Assembly (NCBI RefSeq): GCF_043226085.1
Contig: NZ_CP171225.1
Location: forward strand, 248,001 to 312,000
Source of the DNA: Amaricoccus sp003258405
GTDB taxonomy: Bacteria; Pseudomonadota; Alphaproteobacteria; Rhodobacterales; Rhodobacteraceae
Direction of reading: 5' to 3'
DNA: 64,000 nucleotides
The notes under the pieces are model-generated. The model did not search any database and had not been told where the DNA came from. It was given only the letters and a program-made list of their open reading frames with translations. Each line of letters starts with the position of its first letter. Positions within the stretch are counted from its first letter, which is position 1. This document shows positions 48,586-56,939 of the stretch, in pieces. The position numbers were made by a program, and so were the translations under genes.

Positions 48586-49620
48586 ATGTCAAAGACTTTC
48601 GCCGGAAACTTCTTCGAGGACTACAGCCTCGGCCAGACGATCACCCATGCGGTGCCGCGGACGGTGACCGAGGGCGACCGGGCGCTCTACACTGCGCTCT
48701 ATCCGACGCGCTTCGCGCTCTATTCCTCCGATGAATTCGCCCGCGCAAGCGGGCTGCCGGCGAGCCCGCTCGAGGACATCGCGGCCTTCCATGTGGTCTT
48801 CGGAAAGACGGTGCCGGATGTAAGCCTCAATGCGGTGGCCAATCTCGGCTATGCCGAGGGGCGTTTCCTGAAGCCGGTCTATCCGGGCGACACGCTGACA
48901 TCCACGAGCGAGGTGATCGGGCTCAAGCAGAACTCGAACGGGAAGAGCGGCGTCGTCTACGTGCGGACCACGGGCACCAATCAGCGCGGCGAGCCCGTGA
49001 TGAGCTATTGCCGCTGGGTGATGGTGCGCAAGCGCAACCTCGATGCGCCCGCGCCGGAGACGGTGCTGCCGGATCTCGCGCCTTCGGTGGCGGCCGCTGA
49101 TCTGGTGGTGCCCGAGGGTCTAGACTTCTCGACCTACGATTTCGCGCTGGCGGGCGAGCCCCATCGCTGGGGCGATTACGAGGTCGGTGAGCGCATCGAC
49201 CATGTGGATCGGGTGACCATCGAGGAGGCCGAGCACATGATCGCCACTCGCCTCTGGCAGAACACCTCCAAGGTGCATTTCGATGCCACGTTGCGCGAGG
49301 ACGGACGGCGACTGATTTATGGCGGTCATGTGATCTCCATGGCGCGCGCTCTGTCGTTCAACGGCCTGGCCAATGCCCAGATCGTGGCGGGAATCAACGC
49401 GGGCGCTCACGCCAATCCCTGCTTTGCGGGCGACACGATCGGGGCCTGGAGCGAGGTGCTGGACAAGGCGGAGACCGGTGCGCCGGGGGTCGGTGCGCTG
49501 CGGCTGCGCACGCTCGCCGTGAAGGGCGGTGCGGGCGATTTCTCGATCAAGGGCACAGATGGCAAGTATCGGCCCGATGTGCTGCTCGATCTGGATTACT
49601 GGGTTTTCATCCCCATGTGA
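48586..49620 (+). CDS. mch: mesaconyl-CoA hydratase (beta-methylmalyl-CoA dehydratase)
   Basis: Hydrates mesaconyl-(C1)-CoA to beta-methylmalyl-CoA in the ethylmalonyl-CoA pathway. The 344-residue protein has two MaoC-type hot-dog domains; FEDYSLGQTITHAVPRTVTEGD opens the first and WGDYEVGERIDHVDRVTIEEAE the second, with catalytic-region segments ASPLEDIAAFHVVFG and YGGHVISMARALSFNGLANA. Its presence with ccr, ecm and an Mcl2-type gene makes the pathway assignment strong. Confidence 0.92.
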   Translation: MSKTFAGNFFEDYSLGQTITHAVPRTVTEGDRALYTALYPTRFALYSSDEFARASGLPASPLEDIAAFHVVFGKTVPDVSLNAVANLGYAEGRFLKPVYPGDTLTSTSEVIGLKQNSNGKSGVVYVRTTGTNQRGEPVMSYCRWVMVRKRNLDAPAPETVLPDLAPSVAAADLVVPEGLDFSTYDFALAGEPHRWGDYEVGERIDHVDRVTIEEAEHMIATRLWQNTSKVHFDATLREDGRRLIYGGHVISMARALSFNGLANAQIVAGINAGAHANPCFAGDTIGAWSEVLDKAETGAPGVGALRLRTLAVKGGAGDFSIKGTDGKYRPDVLLDLDYWVFIPM

Positions 49621-49637
49621 TCGCGCTGGCCGCCATC

Positions 49638-49668
49638 TGTGATCACACGACATCAAGGTGTGATCACA
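49638..49668. promoter_or_regulatory. paired TGTGATCACA palindromes upstream of sdhC
   Basis: TGTGATCACA occurs twice, at 49638-49647 and 49659-49668, exactly 21 bp apart. The pair begins 18 bases after mch and lies about 190-220 bases before sdhC. An AT-rich segment (CATTACGATATTTTTTCG) follows, which may be the promoter. The arrangement copies that upstream of sucC at 44624-44654. Confidence 0.78.
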
Positions 49669-49858
49669 GGCGTGTTCGCACTTGCATTACGATATTTTTT
49701 CGTGGAAACATCGCCACAGCTTCACCGGGTTGGCGGGAAACTCCGCTCGGCGCCGCAGCGGTTCACATTCGGTCCCTGCTCTGGTTCAGGTCTCCGATTG
49801 TCCGTCGCGCTGTCCGGTAGGATCCAGGTGAGCGTGGTGCGAAGAGAGGGACCGAAAC

Positions 49859-50248
49859 ATGGCAGACGTCAACCGGGGCAACCGACCGCTTTCGCCGTTT
49901 CTGACCAGCTACCAGCAGCCCTTCAACGCCGTTCTTTCGATCCTGCACCGCGCCACGGGCGCCGGTCTGACGGTCGGCGGCATCCTGATGGTCTGGTGGT
50001 TCCTGGGCGTTGCTGGCGGCTCCGACTATTTCCAGTTCGTGGATGATCTGGTTACCTCCTGGATCGGCGGGCTCATCATGCTCGGCTGTCTTGGGATGCT
50101 CTGGTATCACTTCTTCAACGGCGTCCGGCACCTCATCTGGGATACCGGCAACGGGTATGAAAAGCCCGTCGTGCGCATGACCGGTCTCGCGATGCTCGCG
50201 GCTGCGGGCGCGATGACGCTGATCACCTGGATCGTCGCATATCTTTGA
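49859..50248 (+). CDS. sdhC: succinate dehydrogenase cytochrome b556 subunit
   Basis: Membrane anchor of complex II, 129 residues with three membrane helices. RPLSPFLTSYQQPFNAVLSILHRATGAGL contains the SdhC signature (P-F, S-I-x-H-R), and the probable haem-ligand histidine lies in WYHFFNGVRHLIWD. It begins the sdhCDAB operon and follows the paired palindromes at 49638-49668 by about 190 bases. Confidence 0.95.
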   Translation: MADVNRGNRPLSPFLTSYQQPFNAVLSILHRATGAGLTVGGILMVWWFLGVAGGSDYFQFVDDLVTSWIGGLIMLGCLGMLWYHFFNGVRHLIWDTGNGYEKPVVRMTGLAMLAAAGAMTLITWIVAYL

Positions 50249-50270
50249 GATTCGAATGAAAGAGGACGTC

Positions 50271-50651
50271 ATGTCGTACAGGACCGACCGGCAACGTGTC
50301 GCGGGCCTTGGCTCGGCCAAGGACGGGGTGCATCATTTCTGGACCCAGCGGATCACGGCGGTTGCATTGCTTCCGCTGGTGCTTCTGTTCGTGTTTCCGT
50401 TCGCGCGGAGCCTCGGATCTGACTACCAGACCGTTGTCGCCACCTATTCCAACCCGTTCAACGCAATCGTCGCGATCCTGTTCATCCTGGTTGCCTTTCG
50501 GCATCTGCAGCTCGGCCTCCAGGTCATTATCGAGGATTACGTGAGCTCCAAGCCCGCGCGCACCGCGGCGCTTATTGCCAATGTACTCCTTAGCTGGGCC
50601 TTCGCCCTGGCCGGTGTCTTTGCCGTCGCCAAGATCGCATTCACTGCCTGA
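50271..50651 (+). CDS. sdhD: succinate dehydrogenase hydrophobic membrane anchor subunit
   Basis: The 126-residue second membrane anchor of complex II has three membrane helices and helps bind haem b and quinone. RVAGLGSAKDGVHHFWTQRITAVAL at the N-terminus and LVAFRHLQLGLQVIIEDYV with the haem histidine are family features. ATG 50271 is preferred to 50256 because AGAGGA lies just upstream. It follows sdhC by 22 bases. Confidence 0.94.
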   Translation: MSYRTDRQRVAGLGSAKDGVHHFWTQRITAVALLPLVLLFVFPFARSLGSDYQTVVATYSNPFNAIVAILFILVAFRHLQLGLQVIIEDYVSSKPARTAALIANVLLSWAFALAGVFAVAKIAFTA

Positions 50652-50663
50652 CCGGAGGGGAAG

Positions 50664-52472
50664 ATGGCCGCTTATAAATTTATCGATCACACCTACGACG
50701 TCGTCGTCGTGGGCGCCGGCGGATCGGGTCTGCGCGCAACCCTCGGGATGGCGGAGCAGGGCCTGAAGACCGCCTGCATCACCAAGGTCTTCCCGACCCG
50801 CAGCCACACCGTCGCCGCGCAGGGCGGTATCGCCGCGTCGCTGTCCAACATGGGCCCCGACAACTGGCAGTGGCACATGTATGACACGGTGAAGGGCTCC
50901 GACTGGCTCGGCGACACCGACGCGATGGAGTATCTCGCGCGTTCTGCGCCTGCTGCCGTCTACGAGCTAGAACATTACGGCGTGCCGTTCTCGCGCACCG
51001 AAGAGGGCAAGATCTATCAGCGGCCCTTCGGCGGTCACACCACCGAATTCGGTGAAGGCCCGCCCGTGCAGCGCACCTGCGCCGCGGCTGACCGCACAGG
51101 GCATGCGATCCTGCACACGCTCTATGGTCAGAGCCTCAAGCACAACGCGATGTTCTACATCGAGTATTTCGCCATTGACCTCATCATGAGCGAGGACGGC
51201 GCCTGTCAGGGCGTGGTGGCCTGGAAGCTCGATGACGGCACGATGCACCGCTTCAACGCGAAGATGGTCGTGCTGGCGACCGGTGGATACGGACGGGCCT
51301 ATTTCTCCGCCACCTCGGCGCATACCTGCACCGGCGACGGTGGCGGCATGGTGGCGCGCCAGGGCCTGCCTCTCCAGGACATGGAGTTCGTGCAGTTCCA
51401 CCCGACCGGCATCTACGGCTCGGGCTGTCTCATCACCGAAGGCGCGCGCGGCGAGGGTGGCTATCTCACCAACGCCGAGGGCGAGCGCTTCATGGAGCGC
51501 TATGCGCCGACCTACAAGGATCTTGCGTCGCGTGATGTTGTGTCGCGCTGCATGACGATCGAGATCCGCGAAGGCAGGGGCGTGGGGCCGGAGAAGGATC
51601 ACATCTTCCTACATCTCAACCACCTGCCGCCCGAAGCGCTGCATGAGCGTCTGCCGGGGATCTCGGAGTCGGCGAAGATCTTCGCGGGCGTCGATGTCAC
51701 CAAGGAGCCGATCCCGGTTCTGCCGACGGTGCATTACAACATGGGGGGCATCCCGACCAACTACTGGGGCGAGGTGCTGAACCCGACGGCAGAGAACCCC
51801 GACGCGATCTTCCCGGGCCTGATGGCCGTGGGCGAGGCGGGCTGTGCCTCCGTGCATGGCGCCAACCGGCTCGGGTCAAACTCGCTCATCGATCTCGTGG
51901 TCTTCGGACGCGCCGCCGCGATCAAGGCGGGCGAGGTGGTCGATCCCGATGCACCCAACCCGCCGCTCAACGAGACCTCGGTCGAGAAGGCGATGGACCG
52001 GTTCGACGCGCTGCGCCATGCGGATGGCCAGACGCCAACCGCCGCGCTGCGCCTCAAGATGCAGAAGACCATGCAGAACAATGCAGCCGTCTTCCGCACC
52101 GAGGAGGTGTTGCAGGAAGGCTGCGTGCTGATGAGCCAGGTTGCCGGCGAGATGAAGGATCTCAAGGTCACCGACCGCTCGCTGATCTGGAATTCGGATC
52201 TCATGGAGACGCTCGAGCTCACCAACCTCATGCCCAATGCGCTCGCGACGATCGTCGGCGCGGAGGCGCGGCACGAGAGCCGGGGGGCGCATGCTCGTGA
52301 GGACTATCCGAACCGCGATGACGAGAACTGGCGGCATCACACGCTTGCCGTTGTGGGCGACGACAATTCCGTCACGCTCACCTACCGTCCGGTGCATCTC
52401 GATCCGCTGACCACCCACGACGAGGGTGGCATCGATCTGAAGAAGATTGCGCCCAAGGCGCGCGTGTACTGA
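50664..52472 (+). CDS. sdhA: succinate dehydrogenase flavoprotein subunit
   Basis: Catalytic subunit of complex II, oxidising succinate to fumarate; 602 residues. FAD-binding VVVVGAGGSGLRATLGMAEQG, the covalent-FAD histidine in PTRSHTVAAQGGIAAS, substrate-site HPTGIYGSGCLITEGARGEGG and VGEAGCASVHGANRLGSNSL are visible. The gene is 12 bases after sdhD and 12 before sdhB. It links the TCA cycle to the quinone pool. Confidence 0.97.
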   Translation: MAAYKFIDHTYDVVVVGAGGSGLRATLGMAEQGLKTACITKVFPTRSHTVAAQGGIAASLSNMGPDNWQWHMYDTVKGSDWLGDTDAMEYLARSAPAAVYELEHYGVPFSRTEEGKIYQRPFGGHTTEFGEGPPVQRTCAAADRTGHAILHTLYGQSLKHNAMFYIEYFAIDLIMSEDGACQGVVAWKLDDGTMHRFNAKMVVLATGGYGRAYFSATSAHTCTGDGGGMVARQGLPLQDMEFVQFHPTGIYGSGCLITEGARGEGGYLTNAEGERFMERYAPTYKDLASRDVVSRCMTIEIREGRGVGPEKDHIFLHLNHLPPEALHERLPGISESAKIFAGVDVTKEPIPVLPTVHYNMGGIPTNYWGEVLNPTAENPDAIFPGLMAVGEAGCASVHGANRLGSNSLIDLVVFGRAAAIKAGEVVDPDAPNPPLNETSVEKAMDRFDALRHADGQTPTAALRLKMQKTMQNNAAVFRTEEVLQEGCVLMSQVAGEMKDLKVTDRSLIWNSDLMETLELTNLMPNALATIVGAEARHESRGAHAREDYPNRDDENWRHHTLAVVGDDNSVTLTYRPVHLDPLTTHDEGGIDLKKIAPKARVY

Positions 52473-52484
52473 GGAGGTCTTTCC

Positions 52485-53264
52485 ATGGTTCAGTTCAATC
52501 TTCCGAAGAACAGCCGGATGGTGACGGGCAAGACCTGGCCGAAGCCGGAAGGCGCGAAGAACGTCCGCACGTTCAAGATCTACCGCTATGACGGGGTCGA
52601 GAACTCCGCGCCCCGCATCGACACCTATTTCGTCGACATGGACACCTGCGGGCCGATGGTTCTCGACGCGCTCATCAAGATCAAGAACGAGATCGACCCG
52701 ACGCTCACCTTCCGGCGCTCCTGCCGGGAGGGGATCTGCGGCTCCTGCGCGATGACAATCAACGGGACCAACACGCTCGCCTGCATCTACGGCCTCGACG
52801 AGATGAAAGGCGATGTGAAGATCTATCCGCTGCCGCATATGCCGGTGGTGAAGGATCTGATCCCGGACCTCACGCATTTCTATGCCCAGCATGCTTCGAT
52901 CATGCCGTGGCTCGAGACGAAGACCAACACGCCCGAGAAGGAGTGGCGGCAGTCGATCGAGGACCGGCGCAAGCTCGATGGGCTCTATGAATGCGTGATG
53001 TGCGCCTCCTGCTCGACCTCCTGCCCGAGCTACTGGTGGAATGGTGACCGGTATCTGGGCCCGGCCGCGCTGCTGCATGCCTATCGCTGGATCATCGACT
53101 CCCGCGACGAGGCGACCGGCGAGCGGCTGGACGAACTTGAAGATCCGTTCAAGCTCTACCGTTGCCATACGATCATGAACTGCACGAACACCTGTCCGAA
53201 GGGTCTCAACCCGGCGAAGGCGATCGGCGAGATCAAGAAGATGATGGTCGAGCGGACGCTCTGA
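52485..53264 (+). CDS. sdhB: succinate dehydrogenase iron-sulfur subunit
   Basis: Iron-sulfur subunit of complex II, 259 residues. The 2Fe-2S ligands lie in CREGICGSCAMTINGTNTLAC, the 4Fe-4S ligands in CVMCASCSTSCPSYWWN and the 3Fe-4S/4Fe-4S region in CHTIMNCTNTCPKGLNP, all complete. It ends the sdhCDAB operon and is followed by a terminator-like hairpin. Confidence 0.97.
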   Translation: MVQFNLPKNSRMVTGKTWPKPEGAKNVRTFKIYRYDGVENSAPRIDTYFVDMDTCGPMVLDALIKIKNEIDPTLTFRRSCREGICGSCAMTINGTNTLACIYGLDEMKGDVKIYPLPHMPVVKDLIPDLTHFYAQHASIMPWLETKTNTPEKEWRQSIEDRRKLDGLYECVMCASCSTSCPSYWWNGDRYLGPAALLHAYRWIIDSRDEATGERLDELEDPFKLYRCHTIMNCTNTCPKGLNPAKAIGEIKKMMVERTL

Positions 53265-53283
53265 TCGCGGCCAATGCTTGTGG

Positions 53284-53315
53284 ACGCCCGGTGCCGCAAA
53301 TGCGGGGCCGGGCGT
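53284..53315 (+). terminator. hairpin after sdhB
   Basis: ACGCCCGG (53284-53291) pairs with CCGGGCGT (53308-53315), with an inner CCGC/GCGG stem. CACCTTTA follows. It lies 20 bases after the sdhB stop codon and probably ends the sdh transcript. Confidence 0.65.
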
Positions 53316-53425
53316 TCACCTTTATGGCGCATTGAAATTGTATTTTCGCTCGTTCTCCGCAATTTTTATTCAGTATTGGTAGAACGAGATGCTTGCGCAT
53401 GACGATTTTGAGAGACGAGGAGGGT

Positions 53426-54109
53426 ATGCCGCCGCGTGTGGCGATCCTTGTGGACGGTGACAATATCGGTGCGAGCTGTGCCGATCCGATCCTTCGACGC
53501 GGAGGCCGTTTGGGACGGGTGGATTTTGCGAGAGTCTATGTCAACTCCAGTCGCGCTGTGGACTGGCTGGCAACTCCCGGTTTTCGGCTGATCCACTCTG
53601 GAACATGCAAGAATGCCTCCGATCTGTTGCTGAGCATGGATGCGGTCGAACTGCTCTGGAGCGCCGAGATAGTCACCTTCGTGATTGCCACGTCGGACGG
53701 GGATTTCACACCCCTTGCGCTCCGCCTGCGTGAGAGTGGCCGGAGCGTCGTCGGCATCGGGCGAGGAAATGCCTCGCGGACCTTTCAGGCTGCCTGTTCG
53801 AGGTTCGAACCCATTGATGTGCCCGCAATTGCCGAAAAACCGAGTGCAACGGTAACGCCGTTGTCTCCCTCTGCACTCGACCGGCGGGTCGTCGCAATCA
53901 TCGAGGCGTATGGCGCGGGCACGCAGGGAATGCCGATCAGTCTGCTCGGTGCGAAGATGCACACGGAGCATGGCACAGCGGCCAGCTCACTTCCCGAAGG
54001 GAACTGGCGCAGCTATCTTCAGTTGCGAAAGGCACTTTTCGCGCTGGACCCGAAGGGGCCAAAGGCGAAGGGCCGGGTGCGGAAAGGCTGTATCGCTTCG
54101 GCTGCCTGA
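53426..54109 (+). CDS. NYN-domain protein with C-terminal OST-HTH/LOTUS-like domain
   Basis: The 227-residue protein starts at ATG 53426 after GAGGAGGG (ATG 53399 is an alternative). The NYN/PIN-like nuclease domain shows VAILVDGDNIGASC, ASDLLLSMDAVELL and TSDGDFTPLALRLRESG, giving the conserved acidic residues. The C-terminal part (about 150-200; RRVVAIIEAYGAG, PISLLGAKMHTEHG, YLQLRKALFALD) looks like an OST-HTH/LOTUS RNA-binding domain. Such proteins are expected to act on RNA; the target is unknown. Confidence 0.72.
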   Translation: MPPRVAILVDGDNIGASCADPILRRGGRLGRVDFARVYVNSSRAVDWLATPGFRLIHSGTCKNASDLLLSMDAVELLWSAEIVTFVIATSDGDFTPLALRLRESGRSVVGIGRGNASRTFQAACSRFEPIDVPAIAEKPSATVTPLSPSALDRRVVAIIEAYGAGTQGMPISLLGAKMHTEHGTAASSLPEGNWRSYLQLRKALFALDPKGPKAKGRVRKGCIASAA

Positions 54110-54131
54110 TCCGGTCCGCAAGGGGCGGCGT

Positions 54132-54620
54132 TTAAAGCTGGCGATACATGACCAGCGCGTCCACGTAGCCCTCGGTCGGGTGCAGGAAGGCGCCAGGCAG
54201 GCGGCCGATGGACGCGAAGCCTGCATCCTCCCAGAGCGCGATGGCGCATGTGTTGGTCGAAACGACGAAATTGAACTGCATGGCGCGGAAACCCATGGCG
54301 CGGGCCTCGGAAAGCGCGCGCTCGCACATCGCGCGCGCGATCCCGCGGCCGCGCGCCTCAGGGGCGGTGGCAAAGCCTGCATTGGCAACGTGGCTGCCGC
54401 CGCCGGCCTTGTTGGCGCAGAGATAGAAGGTGCCGAGGATGGCGCCATCCGCCTCGGCGACGAAGGCGCGATGATTGCCGCCGCTCCAGTAGTCGAGTGC
54501 CGCCTCGCGCGAAATGTCTGGCGCGATGCAATAGGTGTCGCCGGCGCGGAAAACCGGTTCGAGAATGCGCCAGATGGCGTCGTCATCTCCGGGGCGGGCC
54601 GGGCGGATCGTGAAGGTCAT
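54132..54620 (-). CDS. GNAT family N-acetyltransferase
   Basis: The 162-residue acetyltransferase begins TFTIRPARPGDDDAIWRIL. The acetyl-CoA-binding motif A is visible as ATAPEARGRGIARAMCERALSEAR near residue 90, and NFVVSTNTCAIALWEDAGFASIG is the C-terminal part of the fold. The substrate is not predictable. It lies upstream of ecm on the same strand order (its stop at 54132 faces the NYN gene) and is separated from ecm by about 95 bases. Confidence 0.85.
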   Translation of the reverse strand: MTFTIRPARPGDDDAIWRILEPVFRAGDTYCIAPDISREAALDYWSGGNHRAFVAEADGAILGTFYLCANKAGGGSHVANAGFATAPEARGRGIARAMCERALSEARAMGFRAMQFNFVVSTNTCAIALWEDAGFASIGRLPGAFLHPTEGYVDALVMYRQL

Positions 54621-54716
54621 GGTTGTGGAATGCTGCCCCGGTGCGGGTCTTCTTGTCGAGAGGAATGCTCAGGCCCGGAACAGGGTGTGCGACAAGCCGT
54701 TCCGGGGCAGAGGTGG

Positions 54717-56684
54717 TCAGGCGGCCTCGCGGCCTTCGCCTTCCGCAAGATCGACGATGTCCATCATGATCTTGTTGAGGTCGAAGTCCTTCGGCGTGTA
54801 AACGCGCGCGACCCCGGCCTTGCGCATTTCGGCGGCGTCGGACTCGGGGATGATGCCACCGACGACAAGCGGAATGTCGTCGATCCCGGCCTTGCGCATC
54901 CGCTCGAGCACTTCGGTGACAAGAGGAATATGCGAGCCCGAAAGGATCGAGAGGCCGATCACATGGACGGATTCCTCGAGGGCTGCGTTGACGATCTGCG
55001 CCGGCGTCAGGCGGATGCCCTCATAGACGACCTCCATCCCGGCGTCGCGAGCGCGAACCGCGATCTGCTCGGCACCGTTGGAATGACCGTCGAGACCGGG
55101 CTTGCCGACAAGGAACTTGAGGCGGCGCCCGAGCCGGGCGCTGACGGCCTCGACGGCTTCGCGCACCTCCGCGATGTTGCCGGCGGCCGCGCTCGCAGCT
55201 TTCCCGACGCCGGTCGGTGCGCGGTATTCGCCGAAGACCTCGCGCATCACGGTGCCCCATTCTCCTGTGGTGACACCGGCCTTGGCCGCGACGATCGAGG
55301 GTCCCATGATGTTCTCGCCCGACGAGGCGGCGGCCTTGAGATCTGCGATCGCCTTCTCGACCGCCGTCGCGTCACGCGAATCGCGCCAGGTTTTGAGGCG
55401 GGCGATCTGGTCGGCTTCCACCGCCGGATCCACCACCATGATGCCACCGTCGCCTGCGGTGAGCGGCGAGGCTTCGCCCTCGACGAAGCGGTTCACCCCG
55501 ACGACGGTGGTCTCGCCGGCCTCGATCCGCGACAGGCGTGCGGTATTGGCGGTAACAAGTGCGGATTTCATGTGATCGATGGCCGCGACGGCACCGCCCA
55601 TCTCGTCGATGGCGGCAAGCTCGGCGCGCGCTCCCTCCTTCAGGGCCTCGACCTTGCGCTCGATGGCCGGGTTGCCATCGAAGAGATCACCGTATTCGAG
55701 CAGGTCTGTCTCGTAGGCCATGATCTGCTGCATGCGGAGCGACCACTGCTGGTCCCAGGGGCGGGGCAGGCCAAGGGCCTCGTTCCAGGCCGGAAGCTGC
55801 ACGGCGCGGGCGCGAGCCTTCTTGGAAAGAACCACGGCCAGCATCTCGATCAGGATGCGGTAGACATTGTTTTCCGGCTGCTGCTCGGTGAGGCCGAGGG
55901 AGTTCACCTGAACGCCATAGCGGAACCGCCGGAGCTTTGGATCCTCGACACCGTAGCGGATATGGCAGATCTCGTCCCAAAGCTCGACGAAGGCGCGCAT
56001 CTTGCACATCTCGGTGACGAAGCGGATGCCCGCATTGACGAAGAACGAGATGCGGGCGACCATGCGCGGGAAGTCTTCCGCATCTACCCGTGCCTTCACC
56101 TGATCGAGTACAGCGGTCGCGGTCGCAAGCGCAAAGGCAAGCTCCTGCTCCGGTGTCGCGCCAGCTTCCTGCAGGTGGTAGGAGCAGACATTCATCGGAT
56201 TCCACTTGGGAACGTTGTGGTAGCAGTATTCGGCAATGTCACCGATCAGGCGCAACGAGGGTTCGGGCGGAAACACATATGTACCGCGCGAGAGGTATTC
56301 CTTGATGATGTCGTTCTGCACCGTGCCCTGGAGCTTCGAGATGTCGGCGCCTTGTTCCTCGGCGACAGCGACATAGAGCGCGAGGAGCCAGCCTGCGGTG
56401 GCGTTGATCGTCATCGAGGTGTTCATCGCCTCGAGCGGAATCTGGTCGAAGAGGGCGCGCATGTCGCCGATGTGGCTCACCGGAACGCCGACCTTGCCGA
56501 CCTCGCCACGCGAGAGAACATGGTCGCTGTCATAGCCGGTCTGGGTCGGCAGATCGAATGCGACCGAGAGGCCGGTCTGGCCCTTGGCGAGATTGGACCT
56601 GTAGAGCTCGTTCGACTTCTCGGCCGTCGAATGCCCCGCATAGGTGCGGAAGAGCCAGGGTTTGTCGCGTGTGGTCTCGCTCAT
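54717..56684 (-). CDS. ecm: ethylmalonyl-CoA mutase
   Basis: Coenzyme-B12-dependent isomerase converting (2R)-ethylmalonyl-CoA to methylsuccinyl-CoA in the ethylmalonyl-CoA pathway; 655 residues from ATG 56684. The N-terminus PWLFRTYAGHSTAEKSNELYR matches Ecm. The C-terminal B12 domain has the base-off lysine/His motif in GKPGLDGHSNGAEQIAVRARDAGMEV. The distinction from methylmalonyl-CoA mutase rests on length, the N-terminus and the divergent ccr gene. Confidence 0.93.
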   Translation of the reverse strand: MSETTRDKPWLFRTYAGHSTAEKSNELYRSNLAKGQTGLSVAFDLPTQTGYDSDHVLSRGEVGKVGVPVSHIGDMRALFDQIPLEAMNTSMTINATAGWLLALYVAVAEEQGADISKLQGTVQNDIIKEYLSRGTYVFPPEPSLRLIGDIAEYCYHNVPKWNPMNVCSYHLQEAGATPEQELAFALATATAVLDQVKARVDAEDFPRMVARISFFVNAGIRFVTEMCKMRAFVELWDEICHIRYGVEDPKLRRFRYGVQVNSLGLTEQQPENNVYRILIEMLAVVLSKKARARAVQLPAWNEALGLPRPWDQQWSLRMQQIMAYETDLLEYGDLFDGNPAIERKVEALKEGARAELAAIDEMGGAVAAIDHMKSALVTANTARLSRIEAGETTVVGVNRFVEGEASPLTAGDGGIMVVDPAVEADQIARLKTWRDSRDATAVEKAIADLKAAASSGENIMGPSIVAAKAGVTTGEWGTVMREVFGEYRAPTGVGKAASAAAGNIAEVREAVEAVSARLGRRLKFLVGKPGLDGHSNGAEQIAVRARDAGMEVVYEGIRLTPAQIVNAALEESVHVIGLSILSGSHIPLVTEVLERMRKAGIDDIPLVVGGIIPESDAAEMRKAGVARVYTPKDFDLNKIMMDIVDLAEGEGREAA

Positions 56685-56939
56685 CGGGATCTCGCTCGTT
56701 CGAATCAACGCTTTGTTCCGAGCGAGCATATGCGGTTTCGCATTGCAGCGCAAATGCCCGCAACAATATTACGTTCACCATATCTGAGGTTTCTAAAACT
56801 TTCGTCGGAGATTGAGCGCCTGCGGCGAGAAAACCGGTTGCACGGCCAGAATCATAATGTAAATGATCGTTGACGACGAGTTCGGCAATAAAGTTGCGCG
56901 TTCCCGGGTGAGGAAAGCGCACATGTTACAAGGAAGCAA
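56685..56939. promoter_or_regulatory. divergent promoter region between ecm and ccr
   Basis: The 255-base region separates the divergent ecm and ccr genes and is AT-richer than its flanks (CAACAATATTACG near 56760, CATAATGTAAATGATCG near 56850). It should hold both promoters and shared control of the ethylmalonyl-CoA pathway. No perfect operator palindrome was found. Confidence 0.55.

Noticed and set aside
53800..53815. GAGGTTCGAACCC as a tRNA T-loop
   Set aside because: The flanking sequence does not form a cloverleaf and the stretch lies inside the NYN-domain coding frame.
56736..56754. ScfR/PccR-type operator between ecm and ccr
   Set aside because: TTTCGCATTGCAGCGCAAA contains TTGCA and GCAAA half-sites but does not form the paired TTTGCAAA arrangement, and base-by-base comparison shows it is not a palindrome.
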